Part shown: one piece after another, positions 52,065-64,000 of the stretch
How positions within the stretch are numbered: the first letter of the stretch is position 1
Layout: each line of letters opens with the position of its first letter
From: Dromiciops gliroides
Taxonomy: Eukaryota > Chordata > Mammalia > Microbiotheria > Microbiotheriidae
NCBI RefSeq assembly: GCF_019393635.1
Contig: NC_057861.1
Coordinates: forward strand, 195,186,526-195,250,525
Direction: 5' to 3'
DNA length: 64,000 nt
Position numbers and translations under genes: made by a program
The notes under the pieces: generated by a model
The model's database searches: none
What the model saw: only the letters and a program-made list of their open reading frames with translations
What the model was told of the DNA's origin: nothing

Positions 52065-52290
52065 TCCATAGAGTAGTTAGGTGGCACAGTAAGTAGAGTG
52101 CAGGGCCTGGAGTCAGAAGACTTATCTTCCTGAGTTTAAATGTGGTCTCCAACTCTTATTAGCTGTATGACCCTGAGAAAGTCACTTAACCCTGTTTGCT
52201 TCAATTTCCTCATTTGTAAAATGAACTGGAGGAGGAAATGGCAAGCTACAACTGTATTTTTTTCAAGAAAACCCCAAATGGTGTCATTTT
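52065..52290 (+). repeat. Older marsupial SINE
   Basis: Same family layout as 27,262-27,500 (head AGGTGGCACAGTAAGTAGAG, tail AACTGGAGGAGGAAATGGCA). Confidence 0.8.
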
Positions 52291-52827
52291 TAAATGAAGG
52301 GCAGGGTCTCCTTTTTGTACCATCTCCAGAGCTCTTTGTAACTTCCTCCAGCTAAAAGAAATCATACTTCCTAGGAATGTTTTTTAAATATATTTGGCTT
52401 TCATTATAATCAATCAAATTGTCTGTTTGAATTCCTTACTTCTGTTGAAACCTGACTCAAACTTCACCTTTAGTAGAAAGCCTTATATCCCCTCAACTAT
52501 ATTGTGAGGACCTCAAAGGCACAATTTTTGCTTCTTTGTTATTTCCTTTAAGTATTCAGTACTGTTCACATCAGACTGTAAGCATCAGATAAATGTGTGG
52601 TTTGTGACTAAGTCAATACTTGATTTGCATAATTTTAACCATTTGCAAGAAGGTACATTTTCCTACAGAGGAAAAGTGGGAAAGAATAGTTGAACATAAT
52701 TTCTAAGAAGCAGAACCAAATATATGCTAGAGATAAGTAAAAACAAAAATTCCCATGAAACAAACTACTCAGCTTCAATTTTGAGTACCAAGGATGAATA
52801 GCAGAGTATAATAGGAAAATAATCAGA
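52291..52827. other. No gene; LINE 3'-end scrap
   Basis: 52,435-52,620 resembles the ancient LINE 3'-end text seen at 32,650, strongly decayed. Confidence 0.4.
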
Positions 52828-52971
52828 GGGGGCAGCTAGGTGACACAGTGGATAAAGTACCAGCCCTGAATTCAGGAGGACCTGAGTTCAAATGTGACCT
52901 CAGACACTTACTAGCTGTGTGACCTGGGCAAGTCACTTAACCCTCATTGCCCTGCAAAAAAAAGAAAGAAA
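52828..52971 (+). repeat. WSINE1-type SINE
   Basis: TSD GAAAATAATCAGA at 52,815-52,827 and 52,972-52,984. Confidence 0.95.
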
Positions 52972-52984
52972 GAAAATAATCAGA

Positions 52985-53990
52985 AAGAAAGCTTCTCCTA
53001 GTATTCATTCCCCTCCCGACTCTGCTTCTGACCTTCACTATCATGTCTCAGCTAAGGTCTCACTGTGGAAGCTTCCTCAGTGTCTGAGGTCTCTTCACCC
53101 TGGAAAATCCTTATTCCCTCAGGCTTTCTCACCCTAAAATATCCCTCAATCAAAGTTCCTCGAGGGCAATTATTTTGGGAAAGGGACCAGATTTGGCACC
53201 CAACAATCCTGTCCCATCTGTGCTTCTGACTTTCTGCACTTCAATAGCATACCCTTCCCCCTTTTCATCTCCCTTCTGTGTGTTGTCTTCCATCATCAAA
53301 ATAGAGGCCTCCTGAGCACTGAGACTGCTTTTAGTTTTGCTAGTATCTGTATGTCCAGCCCTTAGCATAGTACTTGCCACATAGTAAATGCTAAATCAAT
53401 GTTTCTTGCCCTGTTACCTCGCCTTCTTCCCTCAATAATTCCCTGAGGGCAGGAACCATGTTACAATTTATCTCTGTTGGTCTACCCCTATCATAAATAT
53501 TTCTATATTTTTTAAGGCAACTGTGATTTCCCTGGTATCTTTACACCTATAGCCTCCCGTAAGGAACTTCCTTCCTCCAAAGCATATGGGAACCTGCTCT
53601 GCAGATAGTCATATAAAGTTACCTAGGGCATTTAGAAGTTAGGTCACTAAGAGCCATTATATGTGCATTGAGAGGACACTCCAGTAAGAGAAATATGGCA
53701 TCATTTAATATGAAGAGAACTTTAATATCAAGAAACATTCATATTATGAATGGATAAATAGATGAAAGTCATATAAGTTTAGTCATATAATAATTTAAAA
53801 GAGTAAGGCTGGAATCAGTGGAAAATAAAGTTTTCTGAAAAAGAGCATTCAATCTCACAAACATTCATTAAACACCCAATATGTACAGAGAGCATTGTAC
53901 TGAGCTTCAGAGATACAAAGACAAAAAACAACAAGCACAACATGATCACTGACATCATGAGGTTGAGATAACTAAACCAAAACATTAAAA
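52985..53990. repeat. Old LINE 3'-end repeats
   Basis: 53,000-53,410 and 53,415-53,480 (plus) show the TCTGTATGTCCAGCCCTTAG..CATAGTAAATGCTAAAT type end. 53,850-53,985 is an antisense L2-type end. The frame at 53,150-53,380 is within this repeat. Confidence 0.45.
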
Positions 53991-54431
53991 TACATCTAAC
54001 TATTTTGGGATGTAAATTCTTCTAAAATGCATTATAGGCTTCTCTTTTTCCTTAAATAGACTTTCCTGGTTATCCCTTTTAAAAATTGTCTTCATTTGAG
54101 TTCCATTTATCCCTGTGACAGATGGCTCTTAACTGCTATACTTTTGAGTTTTTGTGTCTATTTTTGTTAGATTTCCTATCTCCCCCTTTCTTGTTAGACT
54201 GTCAACTGTCTTTTCTTATTGCTGTTACTGTGCCTGCCTCCTACAGCTTGGGAGAGTAGAAAACCAACAAATAAGCAAGCATTTGAGTTGAATTCAGGCA
54301 AGACAGAATTTTGAATTCTACCTCTATCCATCATTTAAGTGAGTAAGTCACTTCATTTCTCTCATCTTCAATTTTCCTTATTTATAATAAAATGATATGA
54401 AAGGCAGTGTGTTATATTGAGAAGAAAGCTG
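53991..54431. other. No gene; MIR-like scrap
   Basis: Weak MIR-like text at about 54,290-54,400. Otherwise nothing. Confidence 0.45.
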
Positions 54432-54594
54432 TTTTTTGTTTTGTTTTAGTTTTTTGGGGGTGGGGGCAATGAGGGTTAAGTGACTTGCCCAGGGTCACAC
54501 AGCAGATAAGTGTCAAGTACCTGAAGCTGGCTTTGAACTCAGGTCCTCCTGAATCCAAGGTTGGTGCTTTATCCACTGAGCCACCTTGCTGCCC
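54432..54594 (-). repeat. WSINE1-type SINE
   Basis: Antisense, T-rich tail at left. Flanks AGAAAGCTG and AGAAAGTTG are an imperfect TSD. Confidence 0.88.
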
Positions 54595-54870
54595 AAGAAA
54601 GTTGGTTTTGAAGACAGAAAGACCTGGGTTCAAATCCCATATATGAACATACTGTCTTAGTGATGCTGTATCAGATCTGTCTTTTAAACTGTAGTGCTCT
54701 AAGCACCTCTTTTAGATTGTAAATTATAGAGAACATTTTAACCTACACAGAAAAAAGGAATTTCATTACCTAGAACTTCCTAATACCATTCAAAGCACAG
54801 ATCTATTTCTTACTCCTTTTTCCTAATAATGAGATGATAACATTTGTACAACCTGCCTCCTAGTATTGTT

Positions 54871-55035
54871 CATTATTTTCTGTTGTTGTTGTTTTGTTTC
54901 TGTGGGGCAATGAGGGTTAAGTGACTTGCCCAGGGTCACACAGCTAGTGTCAAGTGTCTGAGGTCAGATTTGAACTCAGGTCCTCCTGAATCCAGGGCTG
55001 GTGTTTTATCCACTGCACCACTTAGCTGCTCCCAA
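54871..55035 (-). repeat. WSINE1-type SINE
   Basis: Antisense. TSD TGCCTCCTAGTATTGTT (54,854-54,870) and TGCCTCATAGTATTGTT (55,036-55,052), with one mismatch. Confidence 0.93.
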
Positions 55036-55363
55036 TGCCTCATAGTATTGTTATGAGGAAAGTACTCTATGAACCCTAAAATTCCTTAGAAAGTGAGTTA
55101 TCTTTCTTGAAATTTGCTTTTGTATGGGTTGGGGGAACAACCACATTGTTAGAATTATATGTAAACTAAGTAAATAAGCTATGAATGAGGAACTTGAGTG
55201 ATCTTCTAAGAGTAAAATGCATGATCTTAGATTTTATAGATTCTATTTGTAGAATCAATTTCAGTCACTAGGGAGATTTTTTTGCTTACTTTCTAGTTCA
55301 TGGTTATGGCTAAAATTATACTGATTATATATGAGGTTCAAGTCACATGAAATTAAATGAACA

Positions 55364-55503
55364 GGTGTAGCTAGATGGCAAAGTGGTAAAACGCCGGCCC
55401 TGGATTCAGGAGTACCTGAGTTCAAGTCCGGCCTCAGACACTTGACACTTACTAGCTGTGTGACCCTGGGCAAGTCACTTAACCCTCATTGCCCTGAAAA
55501 AAA
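55364..55503 (+). repeat. WSINE1-type SINE
   Basis: TSD GAAATTAAATGAACA at 55,349-55,363 and 55,504-55,518. Its right edge abuts the L2 piece that follows. Confidence 0.95.
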
Positions 55504-55518
55504 GAAATTAAATGAACA

Positions 55519-56065
55519 TACATTCATTAAATACCTAATATATGTCAGGAACTATGCTAAGCTCTGAGGATACAAAGAAACGTTAAAAACAGTACTTGCT
55601 CCCAAGGAGCTCACAGTTAATGATGGAGATAACATACAAACATGCTTATGTACATGCATCATTTAAATAGAAAAAATTGGAGATATTCTCACAGTTAAAG
55701 CACCAAAATTAAGGGGGATCAGCAAGGCTTCTTAAGGAAACTGGAATTTTAACTGAAACTTAAAGGAAGTCAGCGAGGTCAGAAAGCAGAGATGAGGGGA
55801 AATAAAATGGTCTCTGGCAGGGAAGCCAGCGACAGTATAGAGTTGGGAGTATCTTAATCAAGGGATAGCAAGAAGACCATTGTCACTGGACCACAGAGTA
55901 CTCAGAAGGGAATATAGTATAAGAAGATCAGAAAGTTTAGAAGGGCCCAGGTGGTGAAGGGCTTCAAAAACCAAAAGGAATATTTTATATTTGATCCCAT
56001 ATGTAATAGGGAGTCAATAGTTCTTAGCCAATGAGCATTTGAATTGAAAAGACTAAATCAGATTC
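55519..56065 (-). repeat. L2 3' part, antisense
   Basis: Same order of text as the L2 at 5,371-5,900 (ATTCATTAAATACCTAATAT, CCAAGGAGCTCACAGTTAAT, ATTTTATATTTGATCCCATA), here cut off earlier. Confidence 0.7.
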
Positions 56066-57040
56066 AATTTAAAAATCACAATGATTGAGTTCAGAGCCAT
56101 TATCAAATGATATTCCAGCTACTCGGGGCATGTTGGTTCTATGTCAACTAACCCATGTTTAAAAAATGGAATAAACACTATTTCCTGGGGATACCCCATT
56201 TTCCTCCTTAATTGTAAGGCATGCTAAAATCCTCCAATTTGAGTAAACTGTTTTCAAAGACATAAATTTTGCAAAAGAAATAAAAATAGTAAATTGACCC
56301 ACCCCATGTCATGGGCTCCATCACTGCACCCTTTTCTTAACTTTGGGTGATTTTATTTTGTTTCCCTTTCAATTGTCAAGCTTGAAGCATTTATCACTTT
56401 AAAACAAAGAAAAATGATTTCCTTCCTTTAAAGTGTTAGTTTTTATGTGTTCATTAGAATAACCATTCCGTAGCTTTTTGTTGTTGTTGATGTTGAATAT
56501 TCATAAGATTCTGTCTGCCTGCTAGATAATTATATTACATTAATATGGTATGAATAAATGAAAGCAGTAATTATGCTTTTATTCTCTTCTATTTTGCAAT
56601 TTACAGTTTGCTTTGCTTCAAGGATAAAAGGAAATTGTCATGTTTGAAACAATATCAGATAATCGTTTATTTCATTTCTAAACTAGGATGAACACAAGGA
56701 GCCCACCCAGGGTGACAGAGCAGAGAGGGAAATGCATTCTCTTTCTGTAGCTCCTTCTGTGGAAAGGACTTTCTTCCTCCCTTGCTTCACTTGTTTGATT
56801 CCTGAGTACAGTAGCCAAACCTCAGCTTTTTGTTTTATATTAACCAAAAAAAATAATTTATTCTCTATGAGGTTCCATATAGCTCCCTCTTTAGGACAGC
56901 ATATGATCTGTTTCATAGCTATATAAACAACAGTAAGAAAGAGTTAAGAAAAAATTCAATAGGTTATCAATGAATATTTAAATATAGCCTTTCAAATGTT
57001 AAAGCACAAACATCTAAGCTGGTCTTTTAAGAAGGTAGAC
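56066..57040. other. No gene seen
   Basis: AT-rich single-copy-looking DNA. Opposing short frames at 56,683-56,926 have no recognisable family. Confidence 0.5.
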
Positions 57041-57045
57041 CCCCT

Positions 57046-57084
<39 letters not shown>

Positions 57085-57085
57085 G

Positions 57086-57135
<50 letters not shown>

Positions 57136-57205
57136 CATGCCATGCCACACCATGCCACGTCATACCACAATTACTGGAAGGAAAGAAGGAAGGAAGGAGA
57201 GAAGA
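57041..57205. repeat. Compound (CTGT)n-(CT)n-(CA)n-(GGAA)n microsatellite
   Basis: CTGT and CT to 57,106, CA to 57,134, CCATGCCA variants, then GGAA at 57,178-57,200. Confidence 0.93.
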
Positions 57206-57719
57206 AAACTTTTTTTGATTTATGTAGATATTGTTTAGCTCTAGAATTCCATCTTTTTACAGAAAGAAGTTAAAATTATTAGATTTTGATGAAAAAATTA
57301 CTTATGTCATTGGATGAGGCCAATATCAATGACAAAAAATAAAGGTTAGCAAAGAATTTTTATTTTGGGAACAGTGGATTCACTTGAATATTTTAAGAGT
57401 AATGAAGGACTTTTCAAAAATGCATGCTAATTGTAATTATCAACCCTTTCCTCTGGGTAGGACATTGACAGTCTGTACTTCAAAATCTTATGCCAGGAAG
57501 CATTTCATACCAAAAAAAGTGACTGAGGCTATATGTCCGAGCAGACAATAAATGAGGAGTTTCTGGCAAATCATTTTCACATAATAGTGGATTCACAGTA
57601 TAACCTTCATATGTTCCTAATTGTAAACATTCTCTTGTTTTTTTAACTTCATCCTGCATCAGTAAGAGAGGGAAGTCCATTTTAAATCATAGATAACATG
57701 CACCTTTGGCTTAAAGATT
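57206..57719. other. No gene seen
   Basis: Nothing recognisable. Confidence 0.5.
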
Positions 57720-58920
57720 GTCCTCAAAGAATACTTATACATGGTTCAATATCTATAGGAGAGGATATAGCGAGTAGTGTTCCCCTGGGATAAATCTTGG
57801 GTCTGATGCTATTTAAACACTCTCATCAATTTTCAGGATGATGAAATGGAGAGCATATTCATTAAGTTCACAGATGAAACCAAGCTAAGAGGGATAGATA
57901 ACACCATTGAGAATAGGATCAAATTCCATGATGACCATACCATTTAGGTAAGTGGTCAAAATCAAATTAGAATAAGGCTCAGCAGATCCAAATTCATGCT
58001 TATCTTTACACACAGGGGGAAGGGAGAAGAAATAGTAATTCAAAATGAGAAATACTTTGTAGAAAATGATCTAAGGTTCATAGTAGACCACCTGTTGAAC
58101 ATAAAACAACATAAATTTTTGGTTAAAAATAGTTTGATATAATAATCCATAGAGATGATAGCATTTAATTTATAGAAGTTATGAGGCAATTAACTATTGT
58201 ACCCTTTCTTTAATAATTTCATAAAAAATGCCTCAGTAAAGTTTGCAGTTGCTGGCTTTGTTTTGTTCTGCTTTTGGTTTTTGTTTGTTTGTGTTATAGT
58301 TGTTGTTTTGTCTTTTACAAAGATGAGGAACTTGAAGATCCTTTGGAATGACCTTTGCTCTCTTTCATCTGGGATACTACAGGCTTCTTTGGCAGTGGCT
58401 TTGACTGCTTTCCCTCTGTAGCTGTCTGTGCCAACCCACACAAAAGGTGGCAACTCAACAGCTTAAAAAACTGAAAGGAATTCAGTAGAGAGCAACAAAA
58501 ACGATTAAAGGGTTGGAAAATAGGACCTATGAAGAAAGATTAAAGGATCTGTGATTATTTAGCCTGGAGAAGAGAAGCTGACCTAATAACGGTCTTCGAG
58601 ACTGTGAAGGGTTATTATATGGAGGATGGTGACCAGCTGTTCCCCATCTCCACTGAGGATAGAAAAAGAGGAAATGGGCTTAAGCTTCAATAGGGAGGAT
58701 TTAGATGAGATATAAAGAGCTTCCTCACAGTAAGGGCTGTTAACCACTAGAATGGGTTACTGAGTGAAGATGCTCAATCTCCTTCTCTGGAGGCCTTTAT
58801 ACTTTGAAGAAATGCCCATTATATCAGGTATGATTTAGGTATGGTCCTTCCTGAAGGCAGGGGAATTGACTAGATGACCACTCAAACGGTCCTTCCAATC
58901 CCATAATTTTATAAAATTGC
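57720..58920 (+). mobile_element. CR1/L3-type LINE remnant, sense
   Basis: 57,780-58,100 has the decayed RT text of CR1-group LINEs (..AAGTTCACAGATGAAACCAAGC.. corresponds to the 'FADDTK' region, with D-E-T-K remaining). 58,440-58,920 is the 3' part (GAGAGCAACAAAAACGATTA, TGGAGGCCTTTATACTTTGA, GACTAGATGACCACTCAAAC, CTTCCAATCCCATAATTTTA). Stops throughout; ancient. Confidence 0.65.
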
Positions 58921-59759
58921 CTTCAAACCGAGGTTAGTGCATACACCTCCACTAATATGGCCTACTTTTGTGCTACTGCTTGTATTGTTTTATTGTCTTG
59001 ATCCTTGAAAAATATTTTGAGAGAGTTGTGTTATCTAAAGTTCAAGGATTATAAAAATAGAGTTGGAGGAAATTGCTCAACAGATAAAATGTACTTTCTA
59101 GGAGCAGTGAGCAGCATTCTATTGTAGCCATTTATTAAGTATGTTATTTTAAAGTTGGTGTAATAGTACAATACACACAATAAGTCACATTTATATAAAA
59201 CTTTATAGTTGATAGTTTATTACTACATAATAAATCTGTCCTGTGAGCAACAGGACTTGGAAATCTTTTGATTCCCAAATTTTAGTTCATTCAAACAACT
59301 AAAAAATAAACTGATTCATGTACTTTTTCTGATATTACATTGAACTAAACCAGTTTTTTTAAATTACTTATTTTTCACATTAAATGTATCCCTGTGTATG
59401 TGCATCTGACTGTGGGAGGTAGAAAGGAAACTTTTATGTCTTTTTTCCAGGAAATCCAACAATTTTGGAAGAATTTCTGAATTTTAAATATCATATTATC
59501 ACAATTCAATTTCAAACACAATACCAATTTGGAAAGTCTTATGTGGATGGGGTAATATACTATGAGACCAGCTCAGGTTGACCTCATACATAAGAAAAAG
59601 ACTATTAAAATGCTATAAAGAAATCCTAAACTTTCAGGAAGGGGAGAGGGTTTAGGAAAATAAGTTTCATTGATTATTCATCTTGCTTTGTATAGCATCC
59701 CTATGACCAGTGTTTACTTTTGCAAAACAATAGAGCAAAGAGTTTCTTCTGTGTGAAGC
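58921..59759. other. No gene seen
   Basis: AT-rich single-copy-looking DNA. Confidence 0.5.
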
Positions 59760-60260
59760 TAAATGGCTGATATTAATGGGAAGGGTGGGGATCCAATCTG
59801 TAAACCTGACCTCATTAGCACCCTGCTATGACAAACTGAACCAAATGATAGGCAACTAGGCTAGAAGAATTGCTTTTTACTCTACTGTCCTAGATGTACT
59901 TAATTGATGCCATAAATGTATTTTGCTTATTTTGAAGGATAAATTATATTTCCAAATCAATTACTCTGATCCATTTGCTACATCAATACTCAAATAAAAT
60001 TCTTATGATTTAGTGTAAGGTCTTAAGTGGCAACAGGTGTTTCCACTTGTAGATAAGTGGTTTCTTGTTGGTTGATTGGCTGTCTAGGTGCCAAAGCATC
60101 TCCTTTGGCCTGGCCTGCTCTCCTTTTAATTCTCCACAAACCCTGAACCACTGGTGACACCTGACAATAATTAGGTACATCTGTAAACCTTTGCAATTAT
60201 ATGGAATTCTGGAATGTTTTTAATTTTCCCCCTCATTTGTAAAAAGGTAAAGTATGTCCC
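59760..60260. other. Candidate conserved non-coding block
   Basis: Repeat-free text with even composition, for example CTTAAGTGGCAACAGGTGTT near 60,027 and CAGGTG/CACCTG-type E-boxes. No coding frame. Conservation is a guess from texture. Confidence 0.22.
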
Positions 60261-62669
60261 GTTGTTCAGGAAAAATTATCTCCATATATGTTTTGATTAG
60301 ATTTTTTGCCAAAAGATAGTTTTTTAAATAAATAAAAGCTAAGGCTGCTTCTAAAATAGAATGTTTTTCACTTCTTTATTTCTTTGCTTTCATCAGCATT
60401 CTCTACTATTGGGAAGACACTCCTCTAAACATATAATGTTATAGTGGGAAGTAAATGGGATTATAGTTAGGAAACCTGACTTCTCTTCCTGGCTGTCTTT
60501 GCTCCTCAGTTTCCTGATCTGTAAAACAGGGGACCAAAAGAGATCTATTCTAAGGTTGCCCTTGAGCTTTAAAAGATCTTTGATTGTTATTCAACTTTTT
60601 TCAGGTTTGGCCCTTTCTTTCCAAGGTCTGCCCAAAAGGTAAGATCACTCGAACAGCTCTTCCCCTCCTTTCTCCTCTGTTGCTCAGCACAATGATATAA
60701 TTGCTTTCAATTTAGCTCAGCCACATCTTTCCCATGCTGCACCTCCAGCAGTTCATCTTTGATTTAGCTTGCCAGGTTGGTCGATGAGAAGGAGACAATG
60801 TTGAAACCCTTCAAATACTGACTTAGAAACACCCAGAGTTTTCCTCCCTCAATACAGTTCATTCTACTCCTAAATTAGTTATAGGGAGTAGCAGGCTTGT
60901 TTTATCCAATGGTAATACCAGTGTTTTAGCAGCAGCAATACTTGTTTTAAGGCATTTATCCATCACTGGCAACATATCTTAGTTTCCACAGTCTCTAAAG
61001 AAAGCCTGAGAGAGCTCAATTCTTGACCCAGCCATTGATATCACAATCGAATATCCTGCTTTTGACAGATTTCAGACTGTCCTTGAACCTGAGAAACGAA
61101 GTCTTATATGACTTAGTTAATGTAAAATAGTATTAGATAGGAAAATGTCAAGGTTTTTATTCGAAAGAACATTCAGGAGGTTGTATAGCTCTGTGAAACA
61201 GCTTACTACAGATTGAAAGAAGGGAGAATGTTCACAAACATACTTTTGGGGTATCCTGGCTTTCCCTAATACAAATAATTCCTAGGTAATTTGCTTTCCA
61301 GTGAGGTTTGTTAGATTCTTGAATGAGTTATTCAGGATAGAATTTCTTTTGTGAGGGGGTGGAGGGTATTTATAAAACTAGGAAGACTGATTCATCTAGT
61401 AATACTTAAACATAATCCTGTTGGAGGAAAGGAATGCTTTAAGGTAATTATACATGAATACATAATGTGTCACAATTTTATAACCTATTTACCTTTCCGT
61501 CAGAAAACTCAAAGCATACTTACATATTTATTCTCTTAGCATCAAATGTTGTAGGAAAGGACAACATTATTCCCATTTCCTAGGTGATGAAACTGAGGTG
61601 CTGAGAAATCAGGAAATTTCCTCAATATTATATTTATCACTGGCATATATTTCTGAGAAATAAATTACATCTCTAAAGAGACAGAAGTTGAAATCTTTAG
61701 ATAATAGTTTCAATCTAGTCTTGAAACATATTAGCTCTAAGAATTTAAGTTACTTAACTTCTTTTAGTATCGGTTAACTAATGTACAGAATGGAGGTGTA
61801 GCGCCTACTTCATAGAACTGTTGTAACACTCAAATGATAATGAGGGGATTTAGTAAGTGTTTACTATGTTCTAGACACTGTGCAAATAAAATAAGGCAAT
61901 ATCCCTTGTAAACCATACTGACTAAAATCCTCTGAGTAGGTTCAGTATTGTTACCTTAATACTAATTGTGCAGTTAGGTGTCCTGACCTACAGAAGGGAG
62001 TAAGCAAATTGTCCTAGTTCATATATACCTAGCAAGTGTTAAAGCCTCAATTTCCTGACTCCAAAGTCCTCCTACCAATACTCCCTCAGTGCTAACCCTT
62101 TGTTCAAATTCTATAGTGGGGAAGAGTCCTCAAGAGATTCACTGGTCCAGTCTCCTGGTTTTAGGAAAATAAAGTTATCTTCCTCATTGTGCATATGAGG
62201 TAACTGAAACCCATCTGCCTCCTTTGTGTTAACTAAGGTCACATTTCTCGGTAATGGAAGCTAGATCCCAGAGTCTTCTAGAACAAGGGGTATTTTTGTT
62301 TTGGGTCATTTATATAAATTTTTTAAATGAAAAGGAATTGTGATATATAACACAATATGTAACAAAAGATTGAGGAGTGGAATGATCAAGAGTCAAAAGA
62401 ATTAGATTTTTGTCCTGGATCTGTTCTCTTACCACCATGTGTTTTGCCCTAAATAAAATAACACTTGTCTGTGTTAGTTTCTACATTTATATTTGACTGT
62501 TATAATATCTACCCTACCTAACAGTTACGGTTCTTAGGAATTAATGATATTGCAAAAGGGCTATACAGATGTGAGGAAATATATTTTTACAAAGTCCTAT
62601 TGTTCAGTCAATGACATATTATTGGTTAGATAACCTATAGGGATGATACATGCATAAAGAAATGGGCAT
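60261..62669. other. No gene; several MIR-like scraps
   Basis: MIR-like text at about 60,440-60,590 (+), 61,560-61,620, 61,850-62,095 (-), 62,120-62,280 and 62,400-62,600. Nothing coding is recognised. Confidence 0.45.
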
Positions 62670-63110
62670 ACACTGTATTAAAGATGGAGAATGAACTGGG
62701 CCCAGAAATGAGCAGGAGAAGCCCAGGCTCATTGCTTTATGGAAATTGCCAAGTGTTCATCTTTATTTTTTTTTTTATGACCCTGAGCTTCTTCTTGAAG
62801 CAAAGGCCCACATTAAATATCAGCATTCTTCCAGTGTGGTTAGATGACTGTCATGAAATATCAGTTTCTGAAGAATAAAAATCGAAGATGATCCAATGGG
62901 CAATGGAGGAACACCTAGTAAGCGTGAACAGGACAGCAGTGTAACAAATGACATCAGAGAAAAAGATGGGCTGGTCATGTGGCCAGAGCCTGGGACAATC
63001 ATGAGTATTCCCTTTAAAAAAAAAAGGAAGGTCCCAAGTGTGTTGGATGCTTCCTGTTCCACCCACTCCATGCCAAACATGGATGTATACAGGAGAGGCA
63101 GTTATGGATG
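62670..63110 (+). repeat. RTE-type LINE C-terminal remnant
   Basis: At about 62,955-62,990, reading across one frameshift, the plus strand gives the R-W-A-G-H-V-A-R motif. This motif marks the end of RTE/BovB-like reverse-transcriptase proteins. Both opposing short frames here are therefore probably not genes. Confidence 0.5.
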
Positions 63111-63452
63111 AGTTATAAACTGCATCATCAGAAGGAAAACTGTTATCAGCAAGATCCCATCTGCATATGATCATGAAAGCATGCTTTTTTATTGGAGGCC
63201 CTATTGACAAAATGTTAACACTATGATGTAAGATATTGTTTCACAGTGACAAATTGACCTATATATGGCTTCATTTTAAAAGGTTCAAAATAGTGTTGCA
63301 TAGAAAAATTCTTTCAAAGTTTATTCAAAATAGCCCACTACCCAAAAGAAACCAATTTCAAATAGCTTGCCAAATAGTTTTATTTTTTCCACTTTACATA
63401 TCAAAATAAAACTGTCACTTGTCAGACTTGTGTATAAATACAAGGTATTCTC

Positions 63453-63603
63453 TTTTTTTTTTTTTTTAGTGAGGCAATTGGGGTTAAGTGACTTGCCCAG
63501 GGTCACACAGCTAGTAAGTGTTAAGTGTCTGAGGCCGGATTTGAACTCAGGTACTCCTGACTCCAGGGCCGGTGCTCTATCCACTGCGCCACCTAGCTGC
63601 CCC
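63453..63603 (-). repeat. WSINE1-type SINE
   Basis: Antisense. TSD AAGGTATTCTC at 63,442-63,452 and 63,604-63,614. Confidence 0.95.
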
Positions 63604-63619
63604 AAGGTATTCTCAAAGC

Positions 63620-64000
63620 ACAGAATATCTTGAACTTAGGTGTCAGCAAGATGTGGGTTCAAATCCCAACTCATACTTGTTAGATTTATGATCTCTGCAA
63701 GTCCCTTAATCTCTGTGCCTCAGTTTTCTCATCTGTAAAATGAAGGAACTAGACTCAATGGTCTCAAAGTTAACTTCCTTTCTTAAATCTATGATCTTAT
63801 GAACATGTGAAAAATTTTCCCCACCAGCCTCGTTTATTAAAGCAAGGCAATGTAGCCCAATGCATAAAATAAAGATCTCCATATTAATCCTTTCTCAGAC
63901 ACATTCTTTTTATGAACCTGGTCAATCCATTTAACGTTGCTGAGCCTCAGTGTCTTCATCTTTAAAATAGGATTAATGATATCGCTATTTCATAGTAAAG
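63620..64000 (+). repeat. Two MIR-like SINE pieces
   Basis: 63,630-63,805 and 63,840-64,000 (cut by the window edge) both show a head, 'TGAGCCTCAGTGTCTTCATC' or 'TGCCTCAGTTTTCTCATCTG' and an 'AAAATGRAGG' type continuation. Confidence 0.6.

Noticed and set aside
62820..63210. Opposing frames of 70-119 codons as possible genes
   Set aside because: An RTE-type motif across a frameshift shows that this is a LINE remnant.

Overview
The window looks like marsupial nuclear DNA, most likely from an Australian lineage. It is AT-rich and dense in microsatellites. It carries about a dozen copies of a tRNA-related SINE of the WSINE1 type, most with clean target-site duplications (TSDs), plus marsupial-type L1 ends and old L2, CR1/L3, RTE and MIR-like fragments. 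I found no exon of a resident cellular gene and no structural RNA gene, so the window is probably intergenic or inside a long intron. Species and repeat-family names are inferred from remembered consensus features, not from a database search.

Layout. 1-10,965: microsatellites, a 5'-truncated L1 with a 20-bp TSD (2,523-4,544) holding three SINEs, a long antisense L2 (5,341-8,090), and a recent 0.37-kb local duplication (8,165 and 10,103). 10,966-22,538: one endogenous retrovirus (ERV) on the minus strand, described below. 22,539-64,000: single-copy-looking AT-rich DNA with SINE, L2, L1 and CR1/L3 pieces, microsatellites and a few candidate conserved non-coding blocks.

The ERV is the centre of interest. 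It has paired LTRs (10,970-11,516 and 21,778-22,534), a 4-bp GGAG target duplication, a PBS, a polypurine tract, and gag-pro-pol of gammaretrovirus-like type, with no recognisable env. The end of the integrase frame runs, without changing frame, into a 184-codon open segment (13,097-13,651) that is an OTU-family deubiquitinase domain close to cellular OTUD3, with the catalytic Asp, Cys and His retained. This looks like a host gene captured by a retrovirus as a C-terminal Pol extension, in the place where env would lie.

The ERV was later hit by at least three insertions: a truncated L1 in the reverse transcriptase (18,314-19,224), a SINE in the 5' LTR (21,937-22,134), and a retrocopy of METAP2 mRNA (13,766-15,863). 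The retrocopy keeps a complete 517-codon reading frame with all metal ligands and a 48-codon lysine run, and it separates the integrase tail from the OTU segment. Pro, RT, RNase H and integrase carry frameshifts and stops. Gag and the OTU segment are still open.
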